Counted from the first letter of the stretch, positions 1 to 9,793 are shown. The stretch is DNA of 64,000 bases from Diphasiastrum complanatum (GCA_029204225.1 CM055108.1:396217-460216); one strand, 5' to 3'. The notes: a model not told the origin generated them from the sequence alone. Made by a program: numbers and translations.

Positions 1-639
1 GGGCGAGCAAATATCGATAGAGCACAGCGCCTGTAGGGTGGCAGCGGACACACCATGAGGCAGTCACTAGACTTACACGCTAGTTTTTTAACAGTGGCTA
101 CCTTGCATTTGCCTCACCGACACCACCATGGGACATGGTGAGGGAGATTGCAACTTGTGATGCCGCAATCTAGATTTTAGCATGTTGTGAAACGACGCCA
201 GAGGAGCACCTCAAGTTGGGGTACATAACTATTCATTCTTCATCTCACTTCTTAGTTTCATCAAGGATGGCACTGTTCAAAATTGGATCTCACTGATTGC
301 TTGTTTGTGCACAGTGGTAATGCTGAAATTGAGAGAGCATCTTTGAGCTCTACCAAGATATTATGATATCCTATATGCCAACGAGGAGGGAGCAAAGGCT
401 ATGCAAGACTTGCATAGAGTACTATGGTCACTTTGTGTTTGCAGAGGGTGTCATGTGGATCCAACTTGGGTGTTTTGTCAATTGTGTATGGCTGAGACCA
501 GGCTGGCTCCATTAATAATTTCAAAATATGTAATTTTCATAATAGATTCATTCCTAGGTAGTTGCTCCATTGTTCAATTAGTTACACGATAGTGACACCC
601 TATTACGGTGAGGTTTTAAGGTAAAAGATAGTCTTGAGG
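1..639. other. Unassigned DNA at the window edge
   Basis: No gene or element is recognisable. The longest open frame (63 codons near 401-592) has no familiar motif. The stretch lies upstream of a gypsy remnant and may be more of that element, too decayed to identify. Confidence 0.4.
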
Positions 640-1160
640 CTTTGAGAAAGGCAATCAACCCTTAAGTTAGATGCAACTGGCATTGTTGTAGGGTTTGTGT
701 TAAAAATAGAGGGTAGGCCAATTGCTTTGGGGAGCAAGAAGCTTACTTTTGTTCAACAAGATAGTCACATATGAGTGAGAAGTGTATTGTCTGATACATT
801 TGCCCAAGCTATGGTGGCATTACTCATATGGTGTGGAATTGTGTTTCTACCTTGGCCGTGATTTTGACAAGTCTTTTGTAGTCGGCTAGAGTTGAGCTTC
901 ATCAAGTTAGGTGGACTAAGTTGATGCAAGAGTTTAATTGGGAATTTGGCTGTTGTAAAAGAACAAAAAAGAATAGATGATGGGGTAGATGATTCTATAT
1001 CTTATATATTCTATTAAAGGAACTTTTCCTAGGTAGGAAGTGACTTCATGAAGGAGGTTAGGGAGAGAAGCTCTAAAAGATTTACGTGAGGGAGTCTTTG
1101 TTGGTCATGCGGGAGTCAATTTGTCTATTGCTTTTGTTGGAGTTACACACCTTGTAGCAC
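640..1160 (+). pseudogene. Decayed Ty3/gypsy RNase H and integrase zinc-domain remnant
   Basis: Broken frames still read as gypsy pol. Around 670-745 the translation gives LDATGIVVGFVLK then GRPIALGSKKL, the RNase H core pattern (DAS..G.GAVL, GRPIAF.SKKL). Near 905-950 it gives RWTKLMQEFNWEF, the block before the end of RNase H. Near 1085-1125 VFVGHAGVNLS resembles the opening of the integrase HHCC domain. In-frame stops and frame changes make it non-functional. RT and the integrase core are not recognisable. Assignment rests on motif order only. Confidence 0.6.
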
Positions 1161-2568
1161 ACACCAAGCAACTTACATAGATGACTTTGAGTTTGTGCCG
1201 GATGTGAATGGACTTTCTTGTAGGATCCTTCATGAGTGCCATGAAAGTTCCTGCATAGGGCTCACTTGAGAATGATTTGAGTTTTTGACTTGAGTAAGAG
1301 GCACTAGGTAGGAAGCTTAGAAACCCATTCCGACCCTTTCGGGCCGGAACGTACAATACGTTCTGGAACGTTTTTTTTAGTTAGCTCTACATTAAAATCA
1401 ACTGATATAGTTAAGGCAGCCATCAACTATCAACAACAAATCAGGGATCTATACATAAGATACAGCTGCATCTGATATATGGTTATCCATACTTGGCTGC
1501 TGAGTAGTCGAACTAATACGAAGTAAAATATGTAAACAAATGCTTTTTGAAAAACCAACTTGAAAAGTGTTGTAGAGATCTAAATCATTGGGGTTCAGAT
1601 ATGGAAATAGCTGTCGAGAGCAAAAAGGGAATCAAATTCATGGCCATTTAGTCCTGCTTCGCCTAGGCTTACATGATTAAAGTGCCACCCGCTGGCCGCA
1701 ATCTTCCTTCTTGATAATACATTGAGGGACGCTAGATATCAGAAACGCTGGATGAGCGACCTGCATGGCCAGCACTGGGGCGATCATAAGGACCAGCGTG
1801 ATCTGGCAAAAAATGAATGAAATTCTTGGAGCTCATGTTGATCCTACTAGCACTTGGGATCTTATTATAGTTGTCCATAGCTAGGGTGATAATCTGGGGT
1901 TATGTTGGGGAGTCCAAGATTGGACAAATTGGAGCAACTACGCAAGAAGTACTACGGACATGTGGCCTTGGGTTGTGGCTATGTAAGGGCTGGTAGAGGC
2001 ATTTAATTGGAACATTTGAATTAGTTGGGGTCTGATTTGATATTTGCTTTTATTGATCATCCCTAGTAAGGGAGGCACCTCCCACGTGGGTTGGTTATGG
2101 TGATATCGGACTTTGTGGCTATGGCTTGATGTATTTGATGACAATGCCAATGCTGTCTCCCAAGTTTGGGGGTTGATCATGGCATTTTGATGTATTGTAG
2201 TCATGACAATTCTTAATTTTGGAAGTCTATAAACAATGGTATGCTGTGGCGATCTTGGCAGGTGATGTTTATATAATGTAGCACATAGAGGGCTTTTGTG
2301 TTTAAATATGAAAATGTTTCCCATCTAAACTCCAAATTCTTTTGGGGAAAGCTGGCTGAAATTGAAAGAATGTGTTTTGAAGTGGGATGCAGTAGAGCAA
2401 GTGTATGTGGTCTGCACCAACTGTAGGGCGTGTCATAGCATTTGGTTCATGCTATGCATGATTAAGTTCATGTTCTTAAGACTTTGTGGTTGGACTCCAT
2501 ACGGTTGCCTATCCTCTTGTAGTGCACTGATTGCATTCCTTGATAGTGGAAGGGTTGATTGGAGGTAC
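1161..2568. other. Unassigned intergenic DNA
   Basis: No supported gene. Open frames (for example 1938-2324 minus and 2362-2700 plus) carry no recognisable domain. At about 1325-1372 there is a short cluster of GGAACG/CGTTC inverted words followed by a T run, somewhat like the word-rich MITEs elsewhere in the window, but no terminal repeats or target duplication were found. Confidence 0.35.
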
Positions 2569-3946
2569 TCTTGGAAGAAAGAGAGAGAGAAAGAAGAAAG
2601 ATCTTTATTAATGTCCATGAAATACCCTAAGGTACAAAGGACTAATAAACAAGTACATGTCAAGTATGAATGGTGGGAGCATGAAAGCTCTACCACCTAA
2701 AAGAAACAATACTGCAAAAAACAAGAAATAGTGACTGGCACAAGCAAAGTCTATCATCATGGTACAATAGATGTCTCTCCACCTGTAAAAATAATGATGT
2801 GTAGTATGTTGTGACACTGTCACTGAGCGAATTGTGGATCTCTGTCTCTGAGTGGACGGTTGGTGTCGTCTCTGCTGCCGTGAAGCTGTAGGTTGTGGCC
2901 TGTGGGCTGGCTGTCTCTCTGGTCGTCTACGCTATCTCTACCGTCTATGTATGGAAGCATCCGGAATCTCAGCCTCTCCATCAAAATCAGTTTTCTCCTG
3001 TCTCTGTCTCTGTGTCTGTCTCCAACGAGATAAATGCTCAGCTGTATCAAGGGGAGGGTGTCAGCGTCTAGTCTCGCCATACGTAGGTCTGACATCTTCG
3101 GATCTCATAGTAAGCTAGGCATCTTAAGAGAAAATGAAACTCATCCTCTACGTCGTGTGTATCACACATACTACACATCCGAGCATCTCTTGGAGTGCCA
3201 CTATATATGTCAGTCTCAATGGATAGCTGGTGAGAGGAAACCCGAAACTGACCTATCACTGTCCGCAATCTATGTGAGATACTCTCCACCAGATATCCGG
3301 GTACTATAGGATACCCAGCGGGGTCCCGGGTGTGCCTGATAAAACTCAGTCTTCACCCCAGATGAATCCTGCCAAGTGCTCTGAAGATATGCCCTATACA
3401 GGTTGCCTTGAACATACTGATGAGTACCAGCTGGTAGATCAGTAATATGAATACCCACTGTGGAGAGGAGACGCCAGGCTTGGGAATACCACGAGAAGGA
3501 GCATCCCTCAGAATGTAAAAGTGATGGGATGATGACAAAGCTGCTGTAGCATATTGTGTGCCTCCCCCCTGAAGATCCTCCAGTCGCTGTATGAATGTCA
3601 CAATATGGAACAATGCCTCTAGCTGAATAGGGAGGACAACAAACTCCGCCAATATAATATGATGTGGTACAGAGGGCTTAGCCCATTCCGAGATAGCATA
3701 TGAATTTGAAGTCGTGAGATGCGTGCCCACTCGGTGGCCGTCGGGCCACTCCATGTCTCGATGCCTACAGGGCTGAGGGGACTACCATAGTGTCAAGGAG
3801 TCGACACTTACTAGTCGCATCCCTAATGTGTGAGCTGAAACATAGTTTCTCCAAATCCACCGATGATGCATAGCCCTTCCGTAACCGGGAAACTACCGCT
3901 TGTCGCATGCTAAAAGTGGGACCGGAAAATACCAAGCCCAGGTATG

Positions 3947-3948
<2 letters not shown>
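2569..3948 (-). mobile_element. LINE (non-LTR retrotransposon) copy A, 5'-truncated
   Basis: Minus-strand 3' part of a LINE ORF2. Reading leftward: TYLGLVFSGPTFSMRQ (3940-3895), the block after the RT catalytic core; VSSHQLSIET (about 3225); then a terminal zinc motif C-x2-C-x8-H-x4-C (CSMC...H...C, about 3150-3105). The frame is broken by several shifts. The 3' end carries an AATAAA signal (complement at about 2605) followed by a CT-rich tail (GA-rich on plus, 2569-2604). Copy B aligns over the whole 3' UTR and C-terminus. At 3948 copy A stops abruptly in the RT region, exactly where the tail of copy B begins. Confidence 0.8.

Positions 3949-4018
<70 letters not shown>
3949..4018. repeat. 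(GA)35 microsatellite, the 3' tail of LINE copy B
   Basis: Pure GA dinucleotides over 70 bp. On the minus strand this is (TC)n directly after ATTAATAAAGCTTTCTTTCTT-like sequence at the 3' end of LINE copy B, so it sits where a poly(A) tail would be expected. Confidence 0.9.
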
Positions 4019-4021
<3 letters not shown>

Positions 4022-4487
4022 AAGAAAGCTTTATTAATGTCTTTTCCATGCCAAAAGGCATATAAGACCAAAAGGAGTACCTGTCAAGTATGTGAAAACC
4101 ATGGGAGCGTATATAAACGTCTTCAAGAAAAACTATGCATAAAAGAGAAATGAGTAATATAACTGTAAACTACTGCCAACTGTCCATAAGTGGGAGCAAG
4201 AATAGCTGCCAGGAGTAGAGTAGTATCAGATAGTGTCAGATAGTGCTGCTGCTGAAAAAAGACGTAATACGAGTTGTATCAGGAGGTATGGACCGTCGTT
4301 GACGTCGTCTAGGAGGGTGAGAACTGTGTGCTCTCGTAACAAGGTGAGAAGTGTGAACTGCTGCATGACTATGAGTGATACATTGTCTCTGACATCGGTG
4401 AGGTGGTATGTCGTCGTCGGGCCGTGTCCGTCTCCTGGTGAAGAAAGACGTAATCTGAGCTTGAGAGCTAGGATGTGGCTGGTGAGC

Positions 4488-4994
4488 TCACTGGTACATA
4501 TCCTGGCGCAACAAGACCATCTCTCGTAGCATAAGTGCGACATAGCGAGAGTCCTCATATCCCATTAGTGCTCTAAGTGTAGTAGGCATGTCACGGAATA
4601 AACAATGATATCTCCCTCTAATCTCATAATATATGGGGCATCTGAAGATGAAATGCTCCTCGGACTCTATCTCATGTAGGGGACACAGCAGACATAGTCT
4701 CTCCTCTCGTGGTGTACCTTGGAATCTGCCTGTCTCAATAGCCAACTGATGTGAGGAGACTCTGAACTGTCCCAACGTGAAACGGAGACCGTGTGATAGT
4801 CTTGAAGACAAATAGCGAGGTAAAACTGGAAGACCAGTGGCATCTGGTTCTAGAAAGTGAGTCCGGTAGTAGTCAGGCTTAACCCCCAGTTCGTGACGCC
4901 AGGTACTGTCGAGATATGCTTTGTATAAAAAATGTCTAATGTATTGGTGTGTACCCAAAGGGAGATCAGTGATAGTGATACCAAATGCTTCCAT
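4488..4994 (-). pseudogene. LINE ORF2 C-terminal fragment with CCHC zinc motif
   Basis: A 168-residue open fragment from the C-terminus of a LINE reverse transcriptase. It carries the zinc motif CLLC-x8-H-x4-C (CLLC...EEHFIFRC) at about residues 110-130, followed by YYEIRGRYHCLF. The zinc domain is thought to bind element RNA or DNA during target-primed reverse transcription. Homologous residues occur in copy A. It is a fragment, since catalytic RT and endonuclease are absent from this frame, and upstream frames are shifted. The listed start is the first in-frame codon after a stop, not a real initiation site. Confidence 0.8.
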
Positions 4995-5123
4995 GAGGAA
5001 GTGTGATGCGTGAGAGAACCATGATAGCCGGTATCCCTGAGTCTGAAGGTGATGAGAGGATATGAGTGCAATCCGCGTATATCTCTGCTCGGTATTAGGA
5101 AGTGCCTGAGCTCGCTGGATATA

Positions 5124-5128
5124 CGTGA
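5124..5128 (+). repeat. Target-site duplication of copia element, left copy
   Basis: CGTGA immediately before the 5' LTR, matched by TGTGA at 9794-9798 (4 of 5 identical). It lies inside LINE copy B, whose sequence continues on the far side. Confidence 0.75.
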
Positions 5129-5363
5129 TGTTGGAATGTAAATGGAATTGCTTACATTACTATAGGTTACTTTGACCCAAAAGGTCGAGAGTTGTGTAAC
5201 CATGGTCATTTATTATATTAGGCCTACTAAACTTAGAGTTAGCTAAGTTAGTATGAAATTAACTTGGTAGGGACTCATGGGTCCACTAGGCCTAATTGTG
5301 ACATTAAGTACCCCAACTTGACATATTGGAGGTACCTTATTCTTTCTATGTAACTTATAGAAA

Positions 5364-5446
5364 GTTGGATAGTCAATAGTCAAGTAGTTGGACAGCCAAT
5401 AGTCAAGTAGTTGGATAGCCAATAGTCATGAAGTTAGATAGTCATC
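5364..5446 (+). repeat. 3.6 copies of a 23-bp CCAAT-containing repeat in U3
   Basis: Units begin at 5364, 5387, 5410 and (partial) 5433, each close to GTTGGATAGCCAATAGTCAAG. The middle units hold GCCAAT. The array is preserved at 9527-9609 in the 3' LTR and ends a few bases before the TATA box, which suggests an upstream activator array. Confidence 0.8.
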
Positions 5447-5452
5447 TTGGAC

Positions 5453-5462
5453 TATATATATG
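5453..5462 (+). promoter_or_regulatory. TATA box of the copia LTR promoter
   Basis: The string TATATATATG follows GGAC and lies directly downstream of the CCAAT repeat array inside U3. The same string is at 9616-9625 in the 3' LTR. Confidence 0.65.
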
Positions 5463-5630
5463 TGTGCATCCCATTTGTATGAGACACTTTTGTAAGCAAT
5501 ACTGATTATTCTCCTTGGCTGTCCACGAGTTTCTACAAGAGGGTTTCTAGCCATCTCTCTCTTTCTTTTGAGAATGCTTTGTGTGATTGAATAGTTAAGA
5601 TCCTGGATCCTTAGGCTGCTATTTCCTACA

Positions 5631-5642
5631 TGGTATCAGAGT
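5631..5642 (+). promoter_or_regulatory. Primer binding site (initiator tRNA-Met type)
   Basis: TGGTATCAGAGT follows the last base of the 5' LTR. It is complementary to the 3' end of plant initiator tRNA-Met, as usual for copia elements. Confidence 0.9.
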
Positions 5643-6215
5643 CTTTAGGTGATCATATTGCTTGCAGGAGGGCGCCAATAGGAAGCTATCTTCTTCCCCT
5701 TTTGGTTGCAGAAAATCTGCAGGAGAAGAATCTGTTCGTCTTCTTATAGCTTTTTTACAAGAAATTGCAGGGCACCTTCACCTATTTGAGAGCTAGCAGT
5801 AGGGCACCCATGCTCAAACCAATTGCATGTGATCTTAACTCAATTACATGCTGAAAATTTCAGATTTACTTCTTAAATGAAGATACATGTGTTTTGGACA
5901 CATTTCTTGCTGAAATTTCCCTGTTGGTGAGCTTGGAGTAGGGCGCTACCATCAGCTCTATATGCACATAGTGTGCACTCTTTTTAGCCACAAATTTCTG
6001 GTTTTGGTTTTGGCTTCATTTGAAGTTTACCTATTTGTGAGCATTCCGTTTTTTGTGCAGAAATCAGCCACCTATTTCATTACTTGTTGAGCAAAATGCG
6101 TGTGGAGTATTGCAATCTATTGTGCTCATAATTTCAGCTTTGAGGTTGTTGCCCTTTGAGTAGATTTTGACTTGGAAAGTCTATTTCCTATCTACTACAA
6201 GCTGATTTTTCTGTT

Positions 6216-6411
6216 ATGGCTAAAGAATCGGAGTCTATTGGTTCTTTATTTAATGAAGATAGGCTAGATGGCACAAACTATTCCTTGTGGCCGCAGTCGC
6301 GGGTCGCCGAGTCTTATTTTTCATCCATGAGTGATGCTACATGATAAAGAACCTTCTAATTGCTAAAGGTTTGTGGGAAGTAGTTAATGGTGCGAAGAGA
6401 GGCCGCCTACC
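6216..6411 (+). pseudogene. Broken copia gag N-terminus
   Basis: ATG at 6216 opens MAKESESIGSLFNEDRLDGT followed by NYSLW, a standard copia gag start, but this frame stops at about 6344. The next gag block (KNLLIAKGLWEVVNGAKR, 6344-6400) is in another frame, and gag resumes in a third frame at 6412. A short extra segment near 6288-6340 and two frame changes separate the pieces, so this copy cannot make full-length Gag from its own ATG. Confidence 0.75.
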
Positions 6412-7986
6412 TTGGCACCTATTACACCATCTAGAACAACTACTTCATCATCTACGGAAGTGTCTTCCGATGAGCAAGAGAAGTGGGATCGACGAGATGC
6501 ACAAGCACATTCCGTCATTGCATTATCAGTGAAGAGATCTATCCTTCCTCATATTAGATCATGCAAGACTTCCAAAAGTGCTTGGGAGACTCTTGCCAAG
6601 ATGTTTCAAGTAAAGAATGCGGCAAAAGTGGTATATCTTCGAAATCAGCTTTTTGTCTTGAAGATGCAAGAAGGTGATTTGCTTACAAACCACTTGACGA
6701 AGATCAAGGATCTTCGAGAGGAGCTTCTTAGTATTGATGAGGTGATTGAGAACTCACAATTTCTATCTATTACTCTCAACTCTCTTCCTAATTCTTACCT
6801 TCCATTTGTGTCATCATTGAGCATTTCTCGTAGGGGACAACAAATCTCCTTCGACGAATTTGTTGGCTTACTTCTTCAAGAAGAGCAAACAAGGATCAAC
6901 TTTGGTGAACAAGAAGATCAAGCTTTCTTTGCAAAAGGCAAAGGCAAAGGCAAGTGGAAAGGGAAGCCTTCTTTCAAAACTTTCAAAGATGATAAAAAAT
7001 CTAAGGAAGCTGGAAGGTGTAAGTACTTTGTTACTTTTATTGATGACCTTGCAAGATTTACATGGATTTATCCTATGAATGCAAAATCTGAAGTTTTTCA
7101 ACGCTTTAAGGATTTTCTAGCAATGATAGAAAACCAGTCTGGGCACTCTTTGAAGATCTTACGTACCGACCGAGGAGGGGAATATATAAAGAATACGTTC
7201 GGTACTTATCTTCAAAGCAAAGGTATCCATCATCAAATGACGACGCCTTACACACCTCAACAAAGTGGTGTTGCCGAAAGAAAGAATCGCACTATTATGG
7301 AAATGGCTCGATGCATGCTCAAGGCAAAGGGCCTACCTCACAAGTTTTGGGCTGAAGCGGTTATAACGGCGACTTACATTAGTAATCGGTGTCCTACTAA
7401 AGCCTTGAAGGTATTAACTCCTTATGAAGTTTGGTATGGTAAGAAGCCTACTGTTTCTCACTTATGCATCTTTGGTTGCACGACTTATGCTTTCATTCCC
7501 GATAAGCTAAGAACCAAGCTTGATGATAAAGGAGTTAAATGCATATTTGTTGGCTATAGTAGTGAAAGCAAGGGCTATAGGTTGTTTAATATGGATACTA
7601 ATAAAATCATAGTGAGTCGTGATGTTCATTTCGATGAAAAGACCTCCTATGATGTTGCGCCCACTCATGTCATGAAAGGGGACTTCCCCCATGATGCATA
7701 TGTTGAAATATTTCCAGATTTGGTTTTGCTATCTAATCATGAAGAGAAGGGACTGCCATCTACTTCTAGTGGACAGCCCACTACTCCTTTAATTTTGCAG
7801 CCCATAGTTCATCAAGAAGAACCTATTTATGGTGAAGAGCAGCCTGTTGAAGACATTGGACAACAAGGTCCAAGTTTGGAAAACATTGGACAGCAAGGTC
7901 CAAGTTCGGAACACTTTGGACAGCAAAGTGTTGACAAAGGTAAGGCTGTTGGACAGCCCAAACCAGTCCCTAAATGGTTGTTGTAG
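6412..7986 (+). CDS. Copia Gag-integrase fusion frame (524 codons)
   Basis: Residues 25-170 are copia Gag (UBN2 type), followed by a Lys/Gly-rich stretch (AKGKGKGKWKGK). At about residue 201 the frame passes directly into the integrase core. The catalytic triad is present: D in FVTFIDD (about 211), D in RTDRGGEY (253) and E in SGVAERKNR (289), the last two 36 residues apart. The C-terminal half holds the GYS and SRDVHFDE blocks of copia integrase, then tandem GQQGPS repeats. The CCHC knuckle, protease and HHCC domain that normally lie between Gag and integrase are missing, with the frame kept. The frame ends at TAG (7984-7986), while the same reading continues as similar sequence to about 8138. 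Initiation here is uncertain because the true gag start lies upstream in another frame. Confidence 0.8.
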   Translation: MAPITPSRTTTSSSTEVSSDEQEKWDRRDAQAHSVIALSVKRSILPHIRSCKTSKSAWETLAKMFQVKNAAKVVYLRNQLFVLKMQEGDLLTNHLTKIKDLREELLSIDEVIENSQFLSITLNSLPNSYLPFVSSLSISRRGQQISFDEFVGLLLQEEQTRINFGEQEDQAFFAKGKGKGKWKGKPSFKTFKDDKKSKEAGRCKYFVTFIDDLARFTWIYPMNAKSEVFQRFKDFLAMIENQSGHSLKILRTDRGGEYIKNTFGTYLQSKGIHHQMTTPYTPQQSGVAERKNRTIMEMARCMLKAKGLPHKFWAEAVITATYISNRCPTKALKVLTPYEVWYGKKPTVSHLCIFGCTTYAFIPDKLRTKLDDKGVKCIFVGYSSESKGYRLFNMDTNKIIVSRDVHFDEKTSYDVAPTHVMKGDFPHDAYVEIFPDLVLLSNHEEKGLPSTSSGQPTTPLILQPIVHQEEPIYGEEQPVEDIGQQGPSLENIGQQGPSSEHFGQQSVDKGKAVGQPKPVPKWLL

Positions 7987-8950
7987 ACTTTGCAGAACAA
8001 CAAAGTGGATCATTTCTATGAAGGGAAGACTCGTGCCTCTACTAAATCAGTAGAATTTGCTGATTTTTCTGATTTTGCTCTAACTTCTATTGAGGATGGT
8101 GCAGTAGAACCTTTTTTTATGAGCAAGCCAGAGGAGTAAAATGTTGGGAGGATGCGATGCAAGAGGAGTACAACTCACTCATGAAGAACCACATTTGGGT
8201 TCTTGTTGATCTTCCACATGGGGCTGGAATCTTCATCTCTCAACAACGATACATTGAGCAGATGTTGAAACAATCTTCTTTTTTCAAGTCACCGCAAGTT
8301 GATGCATATGATGGATGCATTAGTGAAAAGTTTCATGCGAAACCTTTTCAATTTGATGTTTTAGCAAAGGCTGAAAAATTCGAGCACTCCTTGGAACCTT
8401 TTTGTACTAATCGAGGAGGGAGTCAACATGTGTCAATTAGTACTTTTGTTCAAAGTGTTAAGAGTGAGCATTTGTTTGGAGAGAATTTTTCATTACTTGA
8501 AGAATCTTCTATGTCATCCCATGCCTCTTCGTGGGACAGCTTTGATGACGCCATCGTTGATGCATCTCTTGATAGTTTGCTAAATTTTTATGATGAAGAT
8601 GTTGGACAGCTGGTTCAGTCATCTTCTTTTGATCATTTACAGCCCATTTTACATCATGAGCAGTCCATTATGCTTCAGGAACAGCCTGCAGAAGATTATG
8701 GACAACATGGTCCATGTTGGAAACACTTTGGGCAGCAAAGTGTTGAACAGCCCATAACAGGTCTTTGTCGGCTATTGGAGACTTTGCAGGACAGCAAAGA
8801 AATGTCTTACTACGAAGGGAAATCACATGCCTCTTTAAAATCAGTACCTCTTGCTGATTTTTTTGGTTCTACACTTACTCTTCATCATGATGTTGGTACA
8901 TTACCTATTCTATGTGAGGAAGTCATTGATGGTAAGGTTCGGGAGGATGT
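7798..8950 (+). repeat. Diverged internal duplication in the copia element
   Basis: The segment at about 7798-8095 is repeated in diverged form at about 8641-8880. Shared landmarks in order are CAGCCCAT..., GGACAACA.GGTCCA.G, CACTTTGG.CAGCAAAGTG, GACTTTGCAG.AC, TACGAAGGGAA/TATGAAGGGAA, GCCTCT..TAAATCAGTA, GCTGATTTTT. The first copy has an additional tandem GGACAGCAAGGTCCAAGTT unit. Confidence 0.7.
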
Positions 8951-9062
8951 GATGCCAAAAGAGTTTGGTACTCTTTTTTATTGTCCTTATGGTAAGAAGT
9001 ATTTTCGAATGATGTGGGAGCCTATGATGGATTACAGGTCCATGTTTCGACTTATTGCCTAG
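8157..9062 (+). CDS. Copia frame: RT edge fused to unrecognised acidic protein (301 codons)
   Basis: The first 20 residues (MQEEYNSLMKNHIWVLVDLP) are the opening of a copia RT. They jump directly to GIFISQQRYIEQMLKQ, a block near the RT C-terminus, so about 200 residues including the catalytic core are missing, again in frame. The remaining 260 residues are acidic and Ser-rich and match neither RT nor RNase H. They include a second, diverged version of the GQQGPS...GQQSV module and the following YEGK...KSV segment seen at 7800-8090. The frame is open upstream of the ATG (GVKCWEDAMQEEY), so it was once continuous with pol. It ends 230 bp before the 3' LTR. Function unknown. Confidence 0.7.
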   Translation: MQEEYNSLMKNHIWVLVDLPHGAGIFISQQRYIEQMLKQSSFFKSPQVDAYDGCISEKFHAKPFQFDVLAKAEKFEHSLEPFCTNRGGSQHVSISTFVQSVKSEHLFGENFSLLEESSMSSHASSWDSFDDAIVDASLDSLLNFYDEDVGQLVQSSSFDHLQPILHHEQSIMLQEQPAEDYGQHGPCWKHFGQQSVEQPITGLCRLLETLQDSKEMSYYEGKSHASLKSVPLADFFGSTLTLHHDVGTLPILCEEVIDGKVREDVMPKEFGTLFYCPYGKKYFRMMWEPMMDYRSMFRLIA

Positions 9063-9280
9063 TTTATGTTGGTTCCCTACTTCAGATGGAGCATGCAAAT
9101 CCTCACCCTTCGACTTGATGCTTTATTATTACGCATTCTTTTCCTTTTATATGTTGGACATGATTGGGGATGAGATTTCGACTACTTTGGTGCGAAGTTT
9201 ATTTGGCGACATGAAGTTCGGACAACAAATTGCATTTTTCTCTTTTGAGAAGTTACTTCATGTTATGTTATGCATTTCCA

Positions 9281-9291
9281 TTTAAGGAGGG
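9281..9291 (+). promoter_or_regulatory. Polypurine tract of the copia element
   Basis: TTAAGGAGGG directly abuts the TGTTGG start of the 3' LTR, the expected place for the plus-strand primer. Confidence 0.7.
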
Positions 9292-9793
9292 TGTTGGAAT
9301 GTAAATGGAATTGCTTACATTACCATAGGTTACTTTGACCCAAAAGGTCGAGAGTTGTGTAACCATGGTCATTTATTATATTAGGCCTACTAAACTTAGA
9401 GTTAGCTAAGTTAGTATGAAATTAACTTGGTAGGGACTCATGGGTCCACTAGGCCTAATTGTGACATTAAGTACCCCAACTTGACATATTGGAGGTACCT
9501 TACTCTTTCTATGTAACTTATAGAAAGTTGGATAGTCAATAGTCAAGTAGTTGGACAGCCAATAGTCAAGTAGTTGGATAGCCAATAGTCATGAAGTTAG
9601 ATAGTCATCTTGGACTATATATATGTGTGCATCCCATTTGTATGAGACACTTTTGTAAGCAATACTGATTATTCTCCTTGGCTGTCCACGAGTTTCTACA
9701 AGAGGGTTTCTAGCCATCTCTCTCTTTCTTTTGAGAATGCTTTGTGTGATTGTATAGTTAAGATCGTGGATCCTTAGGCTTCTATTTCCTACA
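9292..9793 (+). repeat. 3' LTR of the young copia element
   Basis: 502 bp, 99.0% identical to 5129-5630. The five differences are near the ACATTACYATAGG block, in the TTAYTC block, and three in the last 50 bp. TGTGA at 9794-9798 follows as the second target duplication. Confidence 0.93.

Larger units (their letters stand above)
4019..5128 (-). mobile_element. LINE copy B, 3' half
   Basis: Minus-strand LINE with 3' UTR at 4487-4019 and the C-terminal ORF2 region at 4994-4488. The right edge at 5128 is not the LINE end: a copia element (5129-9793) interrupts it, and the LINE resumes at 9799. Comparison with copy A across the junction shows continuity once the copia element and its 5-bp duplication are set aside. 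RT comes from the right half. Confidence 0.85.
5129..5630 (+). repeat. 5' LTR of the young copia element
   Basis: 502 bp starting TGTTGGAATG and ending TTTCCTACA. It matches 9292-9793 with five substitutions and no indels. It contains a 23-bp tandem CCAAT repeat (5364-5446) just before a TATA box (5453-5462), so transcription should start shortly after about 5485. Confidence 0.93.
5129..9793 (+). mobile_element. Young, internally deleted Ty1/copia LTR retrotransposon
   Basis: A 4665-bp element bounded by 502-bp LTRs (TGTTGG...CTACA), with a primer site at 5631, a purine tract before the 3' LTR and a 5-bp target duplication in LINE copy B. The internal region keeps most of gag and the integrase core. 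Protease, the gag zinc knuckle, the integrase HHCC domain, the catalytic RT core and RNase H are missing, so it could move only with enzymes supplied by a related copia. LTRs differ at 5 of 502 positions, so insertion was recent. The 5' part of gag is frameshifted. Confidence 0.92.

Noticed and set aside
3944-4153. Open frames through the GA/CT microsatellites (3765-4061, 3944-4153, 23635-23877, 47892-48165)
   Set aside because: They exist only because dinucleotide repeats lack stops; no protein is implied.
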